Part shown: positions 46,744-55,080 of the stretch, one piece after another
Numbering within the stretch: position 1 is the first letter of the stretch
Layout: each line of letters starts with the position of its first letter
Notes under the pieces: model-generated
The model's input: only the letters and a program-made list of their open reading frames with translations
Database searches by the model: none
Told to the model about the DNA's origin: nothing
Virus record (IMG/VR): IMGVR_UViG_3300005529_000003
Coordinates: 1-64,000 of that record
Strand: one strand, 5' to 3'
From: a virus
Length of the DNA stretch: 64,000 nt
Position numbers and translations under genes: made by a program

Positions 46744-46783
46744 AGGCGTAGCTCAGCTGGTAGAGCAACGGACTTTTAATCCC
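46744..46783 (+). other. attP: Probable attachment site: 5' two-thirds of a tRNA-Lys(TTT)
   Basis: Starts AAGGCGTAGCTCAG, D-arm GCTCAGCTGGTAGAGC, anticodon arm 5' strand ACGGA, loop CTTTTAA, then only TCC of the 3' strand before the match to a tRNA ends (CCACCAACAAC). No T-arm follows. It lies 43 nt after the integrase stop. Integrases that cross over in a tRNA anticodon loop leave exactly such a partial tRNA; here the phage would replace the 5' part of the host gene. Confidence 0.75.
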
Positions 46784-46935
46784 ACCAACAACTCCCGCAC
46801 TGACGACCTCCGATCGTCGCAAACCCTTCCGTTTTCCCTCATTTACAGCGATTTTGCTGGCATTTTCGATAGCGGCGGCTGCCACGATAAACGCCCCCTG
46901 TCCGACTTACAGGCTGTCAGTAAGCGGTCAACGCC

Positions 46936-46963
46936 AGAGACGCGGTATCGCGTCTCTTTTGGT
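46936..46963 (+). terminator. Rho-independent terminator
   Basis: AGAGACGCG-GTAT-CGCGTCTCT, 9-bp perfect stem, then TTTT. Confidence 0.85.
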
Positions 46964-47013
46964 GTCCATTCGTCATTTTGGTTGATTCTTTGGATCACCC
47001 CACGGATCGCCTC

Positions 47014-47042
47014 TTGACAACGGCGGCGTGAGGGCGGATCAT
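47014..47042 (+). promoter_or_regulatory. Sigma-70-type promoter for the excisionase-like gene
   Basis: TTGACA, 17-nt spacer, GATCAT (4 of 6 matches). The gene starts 150 nt downstream. Confidence 0.45.
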
Positions 47043-47189
47043 CAAGGAGTACAAGTGAGAAGTGTACTTGCGATCAGTAGACGGAAATGGATGGGATCTC
47101 CATCAGGCTCGTGTTCTCGCCGCAGAGCGTATTCCTCGACGTAGAGGAAACCTCGTCTTGCGGTTTTTTCTCCAGCCAGGAGAAGTACG

Positions 47190-47477
47190 ATGACGGTCGG
47201 AACGGTCGCAGTGATGGCGACGAGCGGTTCTCGCAACGCAGGGATGGTGACGACATCTCAACCGACACCCCCCTCACAAGGAGAGCGAGGAGACAAGCTC
47301 TACCTGCTCAAGGAGGTATGCCGTATTTTGCGGGTATCGCGGGCGACTCTCTACCGCCTCATGAACTCTGGGGCTCTCCACTACTCGAAGGTCGGTGGGC
47401 AGCGGCGAATCTCGCGACGGCAGCTCGACGAGTGCATCGACAGGCACGACACGTCGAGGCACGATACCGCGGCATGA
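47190..47477 (+). CDS. Excisionase-like helix-turn-helix protein
   Basis: 95 residues, AGGAG 7 nt before ATG. Residues 36-84 (KLYLLKEVCRILRVSRATLY, RLMNSGALHYSKVGGQRRI, SRRQLDECI) form the excisionase/MerR-type winged helix. Next to the integrase and attachment site it is the best candidate for the recombination directionality factor. Confidence 0.78.
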   Translation: MTVGTVAVMATSGSRNAGMVTTSQPTPPSQGERGDKLYLLKEVCRILRVSRATLYRLMNSGALHYSKVGGQRRISRRQLDECIDRHDTSRHDTAA

Positions 47478-47498
47478 TGCCGGTTCTGTAAACGATAG

Positions 47499-47540
47499 GA
47501 GCGGGTCTGACAGGGAGTTCAGGCCCGCTCTTTCTATTTT
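47499..47540 (+). terminator. Rho-independent terminator
   Basis: GAGCGGG-TCTGA...TTCAG-GCCCGCTC (small bulge) followed by TTTCTATTTT. It also marks the end of the convergent 47540 gene. Confidence 0.75.
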
Positions 47541-48136
47541 CAGTCGAGATTCCACTTCGCTTTTCGGAGGTGGAGGGTGAATATATGCCCTGTTGTCTTG
47601 TAGTCGTATTCTATTCGGTGCAAGACGGCCTGGAAAGACAGCTCGTGTCCTGGTTTTAATTTCTTTGCCTTTTCGCGGTCTTCTTTTGTCTTGAGCGGAA
47701 TGATCGCCGGACTCAGGGGGCGGACGTCGGCATCTTCCTGACTGATCAAGAAGATGAATTTATACAACTCGCGAGGGTGTCGGCGGTTGTCAGGTCTTGC
47801 GTCTCTGACGTCGTGCTGCCGGGCGTGGAACACGATGCAAGGTCCGAGAGGGGGTGCGTCCTGGATGTCGATCGCCGGTAGTTTCCAGGAGATTTCCTTT
47901 ACGTTTTGCGAACTCAATACCTTCTTCAACATTAGGATTTGATCGTTCAGGGCTATCTCGTTCCTCTTATTGTCGAATCGCTGAACGATGTCGGTCTTTT
48001 CAATCACCCACTGTTTCGTATTTTGTAGCGACTTGGCATCAAATTCAGCCTCCTTCGCTTTCGGCGGGGCTTTCTGAAGAAAGAAGACCAGAGCCAGGCA
48101 CACGAAGAGGGGTAGTCGGGGTTCGCTGATGAGCAT
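47540..48136 (-). CDS. Exported or membrane-anchored hypothetical protein
   Basis: 198 residues from the ATG with GGAG 7 nt upstream. N-terminal PLFVCLALVFFLQKAPPKAK is a signal anchor or signal peptide. The body includes an OB-like pattern (KLPAIDIQDAPPLGPCIVF, RELYKFIFLISQED, FQAVLHRIEYDYKTTGHIF). In a temperate phage such a protein next to int could be a lysogenic conversion factor. Confidence 0.6.
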   Translation of the reverse strand: MLISEPRLPLFVCLALVFFLQKAPPKAKEAEFDAKSLQNTKQWVIEKTDIVQRFDNKRNEIALNDQILMLKKVLSSQNVKEISWKLPAIDIQDAPPLGPCIVFHARQHDVRDARPDNRRHPRELYKFIFLISQEDADVRPLSPAIIPLKTKEDREKAKKLKPGHELSFQAVLHRIEYDYKTTGHIFTLHLRKAKWNLD

Positions 48137-48199
48137 GTCGGATCTCCGTTGAGGGCGACCCAACGACTCTATCAGCGCGCTGTTTTGTCTGTCAAGCGT

Positions 48200-50800
48200 T
48201 TACCCGCCGATGTCCGACCCCTTCGGCGGTTTCGGCAGCGACTTCAGGTCGGGGAGTTCCTCCGGGAACCAGGGGTGGGTTTCGCCGACTTCCTCACGCA
48301 GGAACTGGGACGTCGATTGGCCCTGCTCGGTAAATCCAGGTTCGAGACGGGCTTCGCGGGACTCCTTCGCCGCCTCGCCGGCCCAGATCCTCGCCCGCTC
48401 CTCGATGGGTAGGTCTGAGTCCAGATAAGTTCCTTGCGAGGATTCTCTTTCGACCTCGAAGGCGATGTCCGCTGCCTCCTGTGCCGACATCCTCCGATCT
48501 CTCCTGCCAATTCTTTCTCCCCTAGCCTCTTCTCCTTCCTCGAACGACTCGAGGGCAGAACCCTCGTCCGCTGCGTTTTCTCCTTTACTCCGCCCTTTCG
48601 AGATCGTGTTTGTTTTTTCGAATTCGAAGCTGTCGAGCTTCGCATCGAGTTCCTCGATCAATTGGTTGCCGAGTTGCTGAGAGAGGGGAAGCTCATAATC
48701 CTGGATGTCGAACTCCTCTATCTCGTCGTCGAGGTAACGAATGAGGAGGCGGTGGATGTCTTCCCGCAGGAGGTCAGCTTCGTCCTTGATCGTCTCCAGA
48801 TCGTGTGCTGCGACTCGGTCGGCCGTGATCTTCTCCAAACGGCGGCTGAGGTCTTCGTAAGCCCTCCACGGTCCCTGCCTCATCTCGTCCTGTTCCTTGA
48901 AGTGGGCTCGCCACCAGCCAGGAGATCCTGGTGTTTGACCTTCCTTAGCGGACCACTCCTTTTGCCCCATCGACCACCAGTCCTCGTTCCCCATCGACGG
49001 ACGCCATTCAGGGTCGGTCCTAGCGTTCAACGAATGCAGGCGGGCGAGTCGTTTCTGGAAGAGGGCCTTGGAGACTTTCTGGTCTGCGTGGTCTTTCCCC
49101 TGGTTCGACAGAATGTCTTGCTGCTTCTCAAGGAAGTTTTCGTCACGGTTGTCGTCAATGAATTCGATGAACTGGACGGACTCGAGGAGTTTCTGCTGAC
49201 CTTCTGGCGACATCGACATGATTTGCTGGACGGTCCACCGCTTCTTCATCGCCTCATGGTGTCGTGATTCTTCCTCTTCTTCCTTGATTTCCCTTTTATC
49301 GCGGTATTGCTCCGCGAAAGCCGCTGGCGATTCCCGTTCCTTCTCCACGACTTGCTCGGCGAACTCGGGCGTACCCACCTTGACGATCTCACCCTTCGAG
49401 CCGAGGGCGACAGGCCCTTCTCCTCGTCTGCGATAGTCGTCTTCCGTCAACCTCTGCACCGTTGATGGGTGAGAGAGACTTTGGTATTCGCGATCGAATT
49501 CCGCTTCTCGTCGCCTTCCTGTCCCCGTCTTCAAGTATTCGTTGGCGTACTTGACCATGAACGAGTCGGGCTCGAAGGAGTCGTACTCGAACTCTGAGGG
49601 GGCTTTCGGCGTCGTCGCAGCCGCCTTGTTGATCGTGTGGATCTGGTCGCGGTAAACCTTGCGGATCTTTCCCTCGTCGGTGTAGACGAAGAACTCGTAA
49701 GGCTTCGTGTCCTTCGCCTTCTTGTACACAACGAACCCGTGCATGACGACGTTCTTGCCTGTCTGTTCGTCCTTATCCTTGAGGACGATCTGGGCCTCGA
49801 GGGTGTTTTCCTCCTTCCGCTCCATGTGCCCGCGTTTAGCTAGCCAGATGATGTAGCCGGTCGGACACTCCTCGATCCGCTTGCCGAAGAACTTCCCCTT
49901 CGTCATGACGTAAACATCGCCAGGTGGTTTCCGGTAGGAGACGACCAGGGCGTACTCGAGTTGGGCCGAGAGCGTAAGGGCTTCGCCAGCGAGAGGGGCC
50001 TGGACTCGCTCTCTCCGCCCGATAGCCGCTTTCAGCTCCTGTGCCGCTTTTCCCAGGCGATCGAGGTTGTTGGCGTACCAGTTCAGGTCGCGTTCCTGTT
50101 CTCCCGCCTTGATGTCTCCCTTGTGAATTCCTTTCTTGAGTCTCGTGTAGGCGTCGATGACGTCCTGGTGGATCTCCGCCTGTGACTTCAGGGCTTCCGA
50201 AAGACCCTTCTCCTCGGCTTCCTTGATGATTTCCTTGAGTCTGCCCGCGATGCCTGCACTCTCGGCATTCGTCCGGAAGCTAAAGCCAGTGGCGTATCCG
50301 CTGTCTTCCAGTGTGTCCACGAGTTTGAGCCGCTTCTCAACTTCCCTTACATCCTCCTTCGAGTCCACAAAGAGAACGGCATTCCCAGGAAGTCGTTTGA
50401 CCGTCGTCAGGAGGAACCAGTAACGGTCCACAACTTTTGCCAACTCCTTTTCTGCCGTCTGTTTCGCATTGATCTTGGCCTTCTCTGCCTGAAAACGAAG
50501 CTTCTCGACTGCGGCGATGTACTCATCTCTGGCCCGCTGCACCTTCATTTCCTTCGACTTATCGTTCGGGCTATTTCTGCTGATCTGAGCGAATTTCTCA
50601 TAAGCTTTCCGTTCCCTGACCTTCAACTCGCCTTCAATGAATTCGACTTCCTTCTTCAGCTCCTTCTCCACTTTCCTGTTAAGGATTTCTGGAGCCAACT
50701 CGGACGGCGTCTTCTTGTTTAGTAACGGGTGAACGCTCGTAACGAGGACGTGGTTCCTGTTCTTTGCGTCGTATTTATCACGACCAACTTCAATTTTCAT
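48200..50800 (-). CDS. Large orphan protein (866 aa), charged and helical
   Basis: 866 residues. No domain recognised. Residues 35-110 form a long coiled coil (RKVEKELKKEVEFIEGELKV); residues 270-400 are more globular (ALVVSYRKPPGDVYVMTKGK, KKAKDTKPYEFFVYTDEGK); the C-terminal 400 residues are acidic and probably partly disordered (DREIKEEEEESRHHEA, LDDEIEEFDIQDYELPLSQQ). It is convergent neither with int nor portal: it points away from the structural genes. Size and composition could fit an internal virion or host-takeover protein; this is a guess. Confidence 0.7.
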   Translation of the reverse strand: MKIEVGRDKYDAKNRNHVLVTSVHPLLNKKTPSELAPEILNRKVEKELKKEVEFIEGELKVRERKAYEKFAQISRNSPNDKSKEMKVQRARDEYIAAVEKLRFQAEKAKINAKQTAEKELAKVVDRYWFLLTTVKRLPGNAVLFVDSKEDVREVEKRLKLVDTLEDSGYATGFSFRTNAESAGIAGRLKEIIKEAEEKGLSEALKSQAEIHQDVIDAYTRLKKGIHKGDIKAGEQERDLNWYANNLDRLGKAAQELKAAIGRRERVQAPLAGEALTLSAQLEYALVVSYRKPPGDVYVMTKGKFFGKRIEECPTGYIIWLAKRGHMERKEENTLEAQIVLKDKDEQTGKNVVMHGFVVYKKAKDTKPYEFFVYTDEGKIRKVYRDQIHTINKAAATTPKAPSEFEYDSFEPDSFMVKYANEYLKTGTGRRREAEFDREYQSLSHPSTVQRLTEDDYRRRGEGPVALGSKGEIVKVGTPEFAEQVVEKERESPAAFAEQYRDKREIKEEEEESRHHEAMKKRWTVQQIMSMSPEGQQKLLESVQFIEFIDDNRDENFLEKQQDILSNQGKDHADQKVSKALFQKRLARLHSLNARTDPEWRPSMGNEDWWSMGQKEWSAKEGQTPGSPGWWRAHFKEQDEMRQGPWRAYEDLSRRLEKITADRVAAHDLETIKDEADLLREDIHRLLIRYLDDEIEEFDIQDYELPLSQQLGNQLIEELDAKLDSFEFEKTNTISKGRSKGENAADEGSALESFEEGEEARGERIGRRDRRMSAQEAADIAFEVERESSQGTYLDSDLPIEERARIWAGEAAKESREARLEPGFTEQGQSTSQFLREEVGETHPWFPEELPDLKSLPKPPKGSDIGG

Positions 50801-50917
50801 CGGGCTGCTGAGCAGAAGAAAGAAAGAGAGTTATCCTTCCTGGTGCGGAAGAAGTCCGCAACAAGAATCTTCTGTCAGCATCATCGCTCTAATTCACTCA
50901 CTTCTTGATTTCACTTA

Positions 50918-51010
50918 ATGTTCGACACCCTCCTAGGTAAAATCAAGACGTTCTGGAAGTCCCTCTGGGCTGGTAGTTCGTCTCATCGCGAGGTGGCGTC
51001 CCGTCTACGC
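50918..51010 (+). pseudogene. Severed original 5' end of the portal gene
   Basis: Codes MFDTLLGKIKTFWKSLWAGS then SSHREVASRLR before running into the inserted endonuclease gene. The stretch FWKSLWAGSSSHRE is identical in protein to the start of the present portal (51555), yet 14 of 51 bases differ. It is the leftover N-terminus displaced by the HNH insertion; any product would be about 60 residues and non-functional. Confidence 0.75.
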
Positions 51011-51541
51011 CTAAGTAGGGAAGTTAAGCTTGGCGAATTCTCCGTATCTTTCAATAGCGGCAGAGTCGTACATTCTGGCTGCCTCTTCTTCGCTGTCCGA
51101 ACTCCCTAGATATACAGTCTCGCTTTGGTCGTTTTTTATTTGAGCCCGCCACTTTGCGTACTGCTTATGCCAGCTAACCCCCTTGAACCGGCTGGTTTTA
51201 CCAGGCTTGTTTTGGGGTGTCGAGTTCCTCCTGTTTTGTCTGTGAGTAGCTAGACGAAGATTTGAGCGAACGTTGTTCAGGCCGTTTTGGTCGATGTGGT
51301 CAACTTCCATCCCTCTAGGCGCATTCATGATGAGTCGGTGCAGATAAACAGTTCTCCAGATCCCCTCGACTTTCACTTTTGCTGCGGCATATACGCCGTT
51401 TCTCTTTCTGTTCAAAAACCAGTGATAGTTCCTTACCAACTCGATATCTTCCGGACTAATCCAAGTTACGATTCCCTCACGCAGTTCAATTGAGTAACGA
51501 GCAGTTGTCGATTGCAGGGTATTTTCAGCTAGTTCAGACAT
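51011..51541 (-). CDS. HNH homing endonuclease with AP2 domain
   Basis: 176 residues. N-terminal ISPEDIELVRNYHWFLNRK is the NUMOD-like start; HNH core is VYLHRLIMNAPRGMEVDHID then NGLNNVRSNLR; C-terminal AP2 DNA-binding domain SRFKGVSWHKQYAKWRAQI to YLGSSDSEEEAARMYD. It is antisense inside the portal 5' region and more AT-rich than its surroundings. It would cut an uninterrupted portal gene and copy itself in. Confidence 0.92.
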   Translation of the reverse strand: MSELAENTLQSTTARYSIELREGIVTWISPEDIELVRNYHWFLNRKRNGVYAAAKVKVEGIWRTVYLHRLIMNAPRGMEVDHIDQNGLNNVRSNLRLATHRQNRRNSTPQNKPGKTSRFKGVSWHKQYAKWRAQIKNDQSETVYLGSSDSEEEAARMYDSAAIERYGEFAKLNFPT

Positions 51542-51554
51542 TTTAAGATTGTAG

Positions 51555-53018
51555 TTGGTCGTGGGTCTAATCAACAAAGTTGTTCAATTTTGGAAGTCTT
51601 TATGGGCAGGCAGTTCTTCCCATAGAGAAATGGCCTCGCTATTACAATATGGGGCTGGCCTCGGGACTTTCTCAGGAGCGTGGACGGACTCGCGCATCGA
51701 GCTGGTGCGGCACTTCCGCCACTGGGTCTACATCGCCGTCGATCGCATCGCGACAAAAGTAGCCACGCAGGTTCCGAACGTCACGTTCGTTCGTGCGGAC
51801 CTGGATTACATGGACGCGGCGAAGAAGCGTAGAAACGGCAAGGCGACTCTTTCTCCCTATCACCGCAGCAAGGCTCTCACTCCTCTCCGCAGTCATGAAG
51901 AACTCGAGCCGGCAAGAGAAGATCACCCGCTTGTCAGACTCCTCCACGACCCGAACGAACCCGACACCGCCTATGACCTGTGGTACGAGACGGTCCTGTT
52001 CTTGAAGCTCACCGGCTCTTCCTACTGGTGGATTCCGAAGAACAAGACGACGGGGTTGCCCGAGGCGATCTGGGTCATCCCCTCTCACTGGATCTGGCCT
52101 GTCGTCGGCAAGGATCGCACGATCGACGGCTACGAGGTCCGCCCGGTTGAGGGCAACTACCTCCGCAAGTTCCTCCCTTACGAGGACGTCCTCCACTTCA
52201 AGTTCAAATCACCGACTTCAAAGATCGACGGTTACTCCCCGCTCACCGCAGTCAACAACTGGGTGGACACGCAGGAGAGCGTTGATCGCTCCCGCTTCTT
52301 CTTTTTCCGCAACGGCACGTTCCCAACCGTCGCCATTGAATTCGCGGGCGACCTTCAGGATCTGACGAAGGAGAAACTCGATCAGATCGAGGCGAAGTTG
52401 ATGAACCGCTCTCAAGGCGAAACAAAAAGCGGGAAACCACTTTTTGTTCCTCCGGGGATGAAGCTCAAGCCGCTGTGGATTACCGCTCCGGAAATGGGCT
52501 TCATCGAGAGCGCCGAGCAACTCCGCGACAACATCCTGGCAGCGTTCGGCGTGCCGGCGTGTATCGCTCAGATCAACTCCGATATGACGTACGGGAGCGT
52601 GACGGCGGCTCAGGCCGGCTTCTTCACGATGACCGTCAATCCTCTTCTTCGTTTTCTCGGCCAGGTGATTACTGAGAAGATGGCGTGGCTCTACGATCGC
52701 AAGCTCCGCGTGTGGTGGGAGGACATGACGCCCGACGATCCTGAGATGGTGGAAAAGCGTATCCAGACGGATCTTCTCGCCGCTGCCAGGACGCCCAACG
52801 AGATTCGCGGGCTTCGCGGATACGCCGCTTACACGCACGGCGGTGACGATCCCATCGTCGCCCGTAACCTCGCCGTCCTGCCGATCGGTACGGGGCGAAA
52901 GCCTGAGTGGCAAATCGCTGATCCAGGGCTCGACAACGAACGCAACGCCCTTAAAGACCCCTCTTCTCCCACCGAAAAGCCGCTCGTCGAAAACGACGAC
53001 ACTGACGATAAAGAATAA
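51555..53018 (+). CDS. Portal protein (HK97 family)
   Basis: 487 residues from TTG (GTG at 51561 also possible). Portal features: HWVYIAVDRIATKVATQVP, PLVRLLHDPNEP, LTGSSYWWIPKNK, FKSPTSKIDGYSPLTAVNNW, GVPACIAQINSDMTYGSVTA, acidic C-terminus. It forms the dodecameric DNA gate for TerL. The first 30 codons are AT-rich and recoded relative to the severed copy at 50918, so the working N-terminus came with the endonuclease element. Stop overlaps the protease ATG (TAATG). Confidence 0.92.
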   Translation: MVVGLINKVVQFWKSLWAGSSSHREMASLLQYGAGLGTFSGAWTDSRIELVRHFRHWVYIAVDRIATKVATQVPNVTFVRADLDYMDAAKKRRNGKATLSPYHRSKALTPLRSHEELEPAREDHPLVRLLHDPNEPDTAYDLWYETVLFLKLTGSSYWWIPKNKTTGLPEAIWVIPSHWIWPVVGKDRTIDGYEVRPVEGNYLRKFLPYEDVLHFKFKSPTSKIDGYSPLTAVNNWVDTQESVDRSRFFFFRNGTFPTVAIEFAGDLQDLTKEKLDQIEAKLMNRSQGETKSGKPLFVPPGMKLKPLWITAPEMGFIESAEQLRDNILAAFGVPACIAQINSDMTYGSVTAAQAGFFTMTVNPLLRFLGQVITEKMAWLYDRKLRVWWEDMTPDDPEMVEKRIQTDLLAAARTPNEIRGLRGYAAYTHGGDDPIVARNLAVLPIGTGRKPEWQIADPGLDNERNALKDPSSPTEKPLVENDDTDDKE

Positions 53019-54625
53019 TGAGTACTCTCGAAATCAAATCCGTCTTCCTCTCCGTCGCCGAGAGGGAGAAGAAACTTTCTGAACTCGCGAATCACAAGGA
53101 CTCGCAGAGTCTTTGTTTCAAAGACGCCTCTCAGTTCTCCTACACGCTGTCGGAGTCGAAGGGAGGTATTGTCGGTCACGACCACACCGATCCGTCCGTC
53201 CTTGAGATCAACGAGAAGGAGATGTGGGCGGAGTTCAAGCTAACACAACTCCGCAGAGATCACCACGGCGACATCGTCGAGCCGAAGGGCTGTCTGCCCT
53301 TCCTCTCGGAGTACGAGAAGAACGCGCAGGTGTTCTTCAGCCACCGCTCCAGTGATGTACCGATCGCCAAGTCCACCGATGCCAACGGCAAACTTCGCCT
53401 GCGAGTCACCGACGAGGACATGGTCGCAAGGGCGTACTTCCACAACGTCACGCAGGAGAGCGTCGAGGTCTTTAAGCTCATCACGCTCGGGTACTTGAAG
53501 GGGGCATCGATCGGCTTCGTGCCCGTCCTCGGAGAGTGGATCGAAAGGCCCGAACGCAAGAAAGACAAGGACGAAAACAAGAACGAGATCGACTTCGACT
53601 TCGGCGGCATCCGTTTCAAGAAGTGGAAACTTCTGGAGTGGAGCGTCGTCCCGATCCCCGCCAACGCTGACGCCATTCGCGGCTTCCTGTCACGCGAGAA
53701 GTCCCTCTCCCCCATCACCCGCAACTTCCTCTCTCCTTACGCCGCCGAGAGGAAGGCGTTCCTCTTCCTTCCCGGTCAACTCACCAAAGAGATTCAACAT
53801 ATGTCTGTCGATACGAACACTGAAGAAAATAAAATCACAACCGCAGCGGAGGAGCTTACCAAGGCGGTTGAAAACATGGACAAAGTCATTGAGACGATGA
53901 AGGACGTCACAAAAAATATCGATTCGATGGTTGTTGAAGCTACCGTCACTGATAACCCTGAAACGAAGAACGTCGAAGTTGTTGAGAAGGCCGTAGAGAA
54001 GAGCGTGGAAGCTACTTCCGCCGCGGAGATGAACTCCTCCGACAAGACTCCCAGCGACGACATGCCGTACGGATGCAGCGTCCTCTGCAAGGCTCACGAG
54101 CTGCACAAGGCGGCTCATGATCACTTCATGACGAGTTACAAGAAGATCGACAACGAGAAGACGATCAAGTTCGTCACCCGTCATGTGAACAAGTTTGCCA
54201 AGGCGATGAACGCTCTGTCGAAGTTCGCGGCAGAGAATTACCCGAAGCACGTCAAGGAGCCGGTCGAAGTCGCGGGCATCGACAACAGCGACGATGACGA
54301 ACCGGAACACAAGTCGCTCTTTATTGATGATTCTCTTGTCGAGGTTGTCGAATTCCTGAAGGAACTCGCGGAGGATAACAAGCTCACGAAGGCCCAGAAA
54401 GCCGCGTGCAAGTTGTATTCTCAGTCGCTCAAATCCGTTAATTTTACCAGTTCACCGGCAAAACCGCAGGAAGTGAAAACGGTTTTCGAGGAAAAAACAT
54501 CGGCGACCGAAACTCAGACCCCTAACAAGGAAGAGGCGCATATTGTCAAAGTTCTGGAGAACTGCGAGAAGGTCGATGAGAAGATCAAGAGTTTGTTTTA
54601 CAAGTTGTTCGGCACAGAGATGTAA
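53018..54625 (+). CDS. HK97-type prohead protease fused to scaffold-like C-terminus
   Basis: 535 residues. Protease part, residues 1-240: FSYTLSESKGGIVGHDHTD, HRSSDVPIAK, LITLGYLKGASIGFVPV, LLEWSVVPIPANADA; the His-Ser motif lies in FFSHRSSD and GASIGF. From residue 260 a long charged, coiled-coil-prone region (EENKITTAAEELTKAVENMD) with CKAHELHKAAHDHF could be the scaffold, cleaved after assembly. An internal ATG at 53802 (MSVDTNTEE) might also start a separate scaffold. No separate scaffold gene exists. Confidence 0.88.
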   Translation: MSTLEIKSVFLSVAEREKKLSELANHKDSQSLCFKDASQFSYTLSESKGGIVGHDHTDPSVLEINEKEMWAEFKLTQLRRDHHGDIVEPKGCLPFLSEYEKNAQVFFSHRSSDVPIAKSTDANGKLRLRVTDEDMVARAYFHNVTQESVEVFKLITLGYLKGASIGFVPVLGEWIERPERKKDKDENKNEIDFDFGGIRFKKWKLLEWSVVPIPANADAIRGFLSREKSLSPITRNFLSPYAAERKAFLFLPGQLTKEIQHMSVDTNTEENKITTAAEELTKAVENMDKVIETMKDVTKNIDSMVVEATVTDNPETKNVEVVEKAVEKSVEATSAAEMNSSDKTPSDDMPYGCSVLCKAHELHKAAHDHFMTSYKKIDNEKTIKFVTRHVNKFAKAMNALSKFAAENYPKHVKEPVEVAGIDNSDDDEPEHKSLFIDDSLVEVVEFLKELAEDNKLTKAQKAACKLYSQSLKSVNFTSSPAKPQEVKTVFEEKTSATETQTPNKEEAHIVKVLENCEKVDEKIKSLFYKLFGTEM

Positions 54626-54630
54626 TCGTG

Positions 54631-54707
54631 ATGTATAGAAATTACATGCGTCGTTTTCGTGTTATCATGAAAACTGATTCGTTGTCTTTCTTCCTTTATG
54701 TATAGAA
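54631..54707. repeat. Direct repeat ATGTATAGAA before the 54712 gene
   Basis: Copies at 54631-54640 and 54698-54707 in an 86-nt AT-rich gap. They may be promoter or regulator sites for the capsid genes; the second ends 4 nt before the ATG. Confidence 0.45.
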
Positions 54708-54711
54708 CTGA

Positions 54712-55032
54712 ATGCCGCCGCCGTCATCGTCTTCTTCTCGACGTAGTGAGACTTCCGCTAGCAAGACGCAGCAAACTCCTATCTCTTTGTCAGTTAGCCA
54801 GAAAGCAACGTCTTCGGCGACTCGAGAAGGCGAAGCAAGTAAAGAATGCAAGGAATGTAAACACTGGCTGAAGAAGGGCGTCAGTGAGCAGACGCAAGCA
54901 GAACTCGGCGACTGCCGTCTCGAGCCCCCTTTCCTGATCGTCCCTGGAATCCCTCTCACTCAGTTCGGCCCTCTCTCCTTCCACCCCGTCACATCTGGCA
55001 GCGACTGCTGCTCTCACTTCACGCAGAAATAA
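54712..55032 (+). CDS. Cys-rich small protein between protease and capsid genes
   Basis: 106 residues. Ser-rich disordered first 45 residues, then CKECKHWLKKG, GDCRLEPP and SGSDCCSHF: a compact Cys cluster with HxV context known from small phage proteins of this position. Possible metal-binding structural accessory. Confidence 0.6.
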   Translation: MPPPSSSSSRRSETSASKTQQTPISLSVSQKATSSATREGEASKECKECKHWLKKGVSEQTQAELGDCRLEPPFLIVPGIPLTQFGPLSFHPVTSGSDCCSHFTQK

Positions 55033-55080
55033 CCAGCGGCACTCATCTCTCGCCGCTCACTTCGGAGAAATCCAACTCTA

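Larger units (their letters stand above)
46784..47189. other. 406-nt region after the attachment site
   Basis: Contains the terminator at 46936-46960 and the promoter at 47014-47042, no gene that I can support. Confidence 0.5.

Noticed and set aside
46715-47017. + strand frame across the attachment site
   Set aside because: It runs through the tRNA fragment and the terminator; no ribosome site; the tRNA explanation is stronger.
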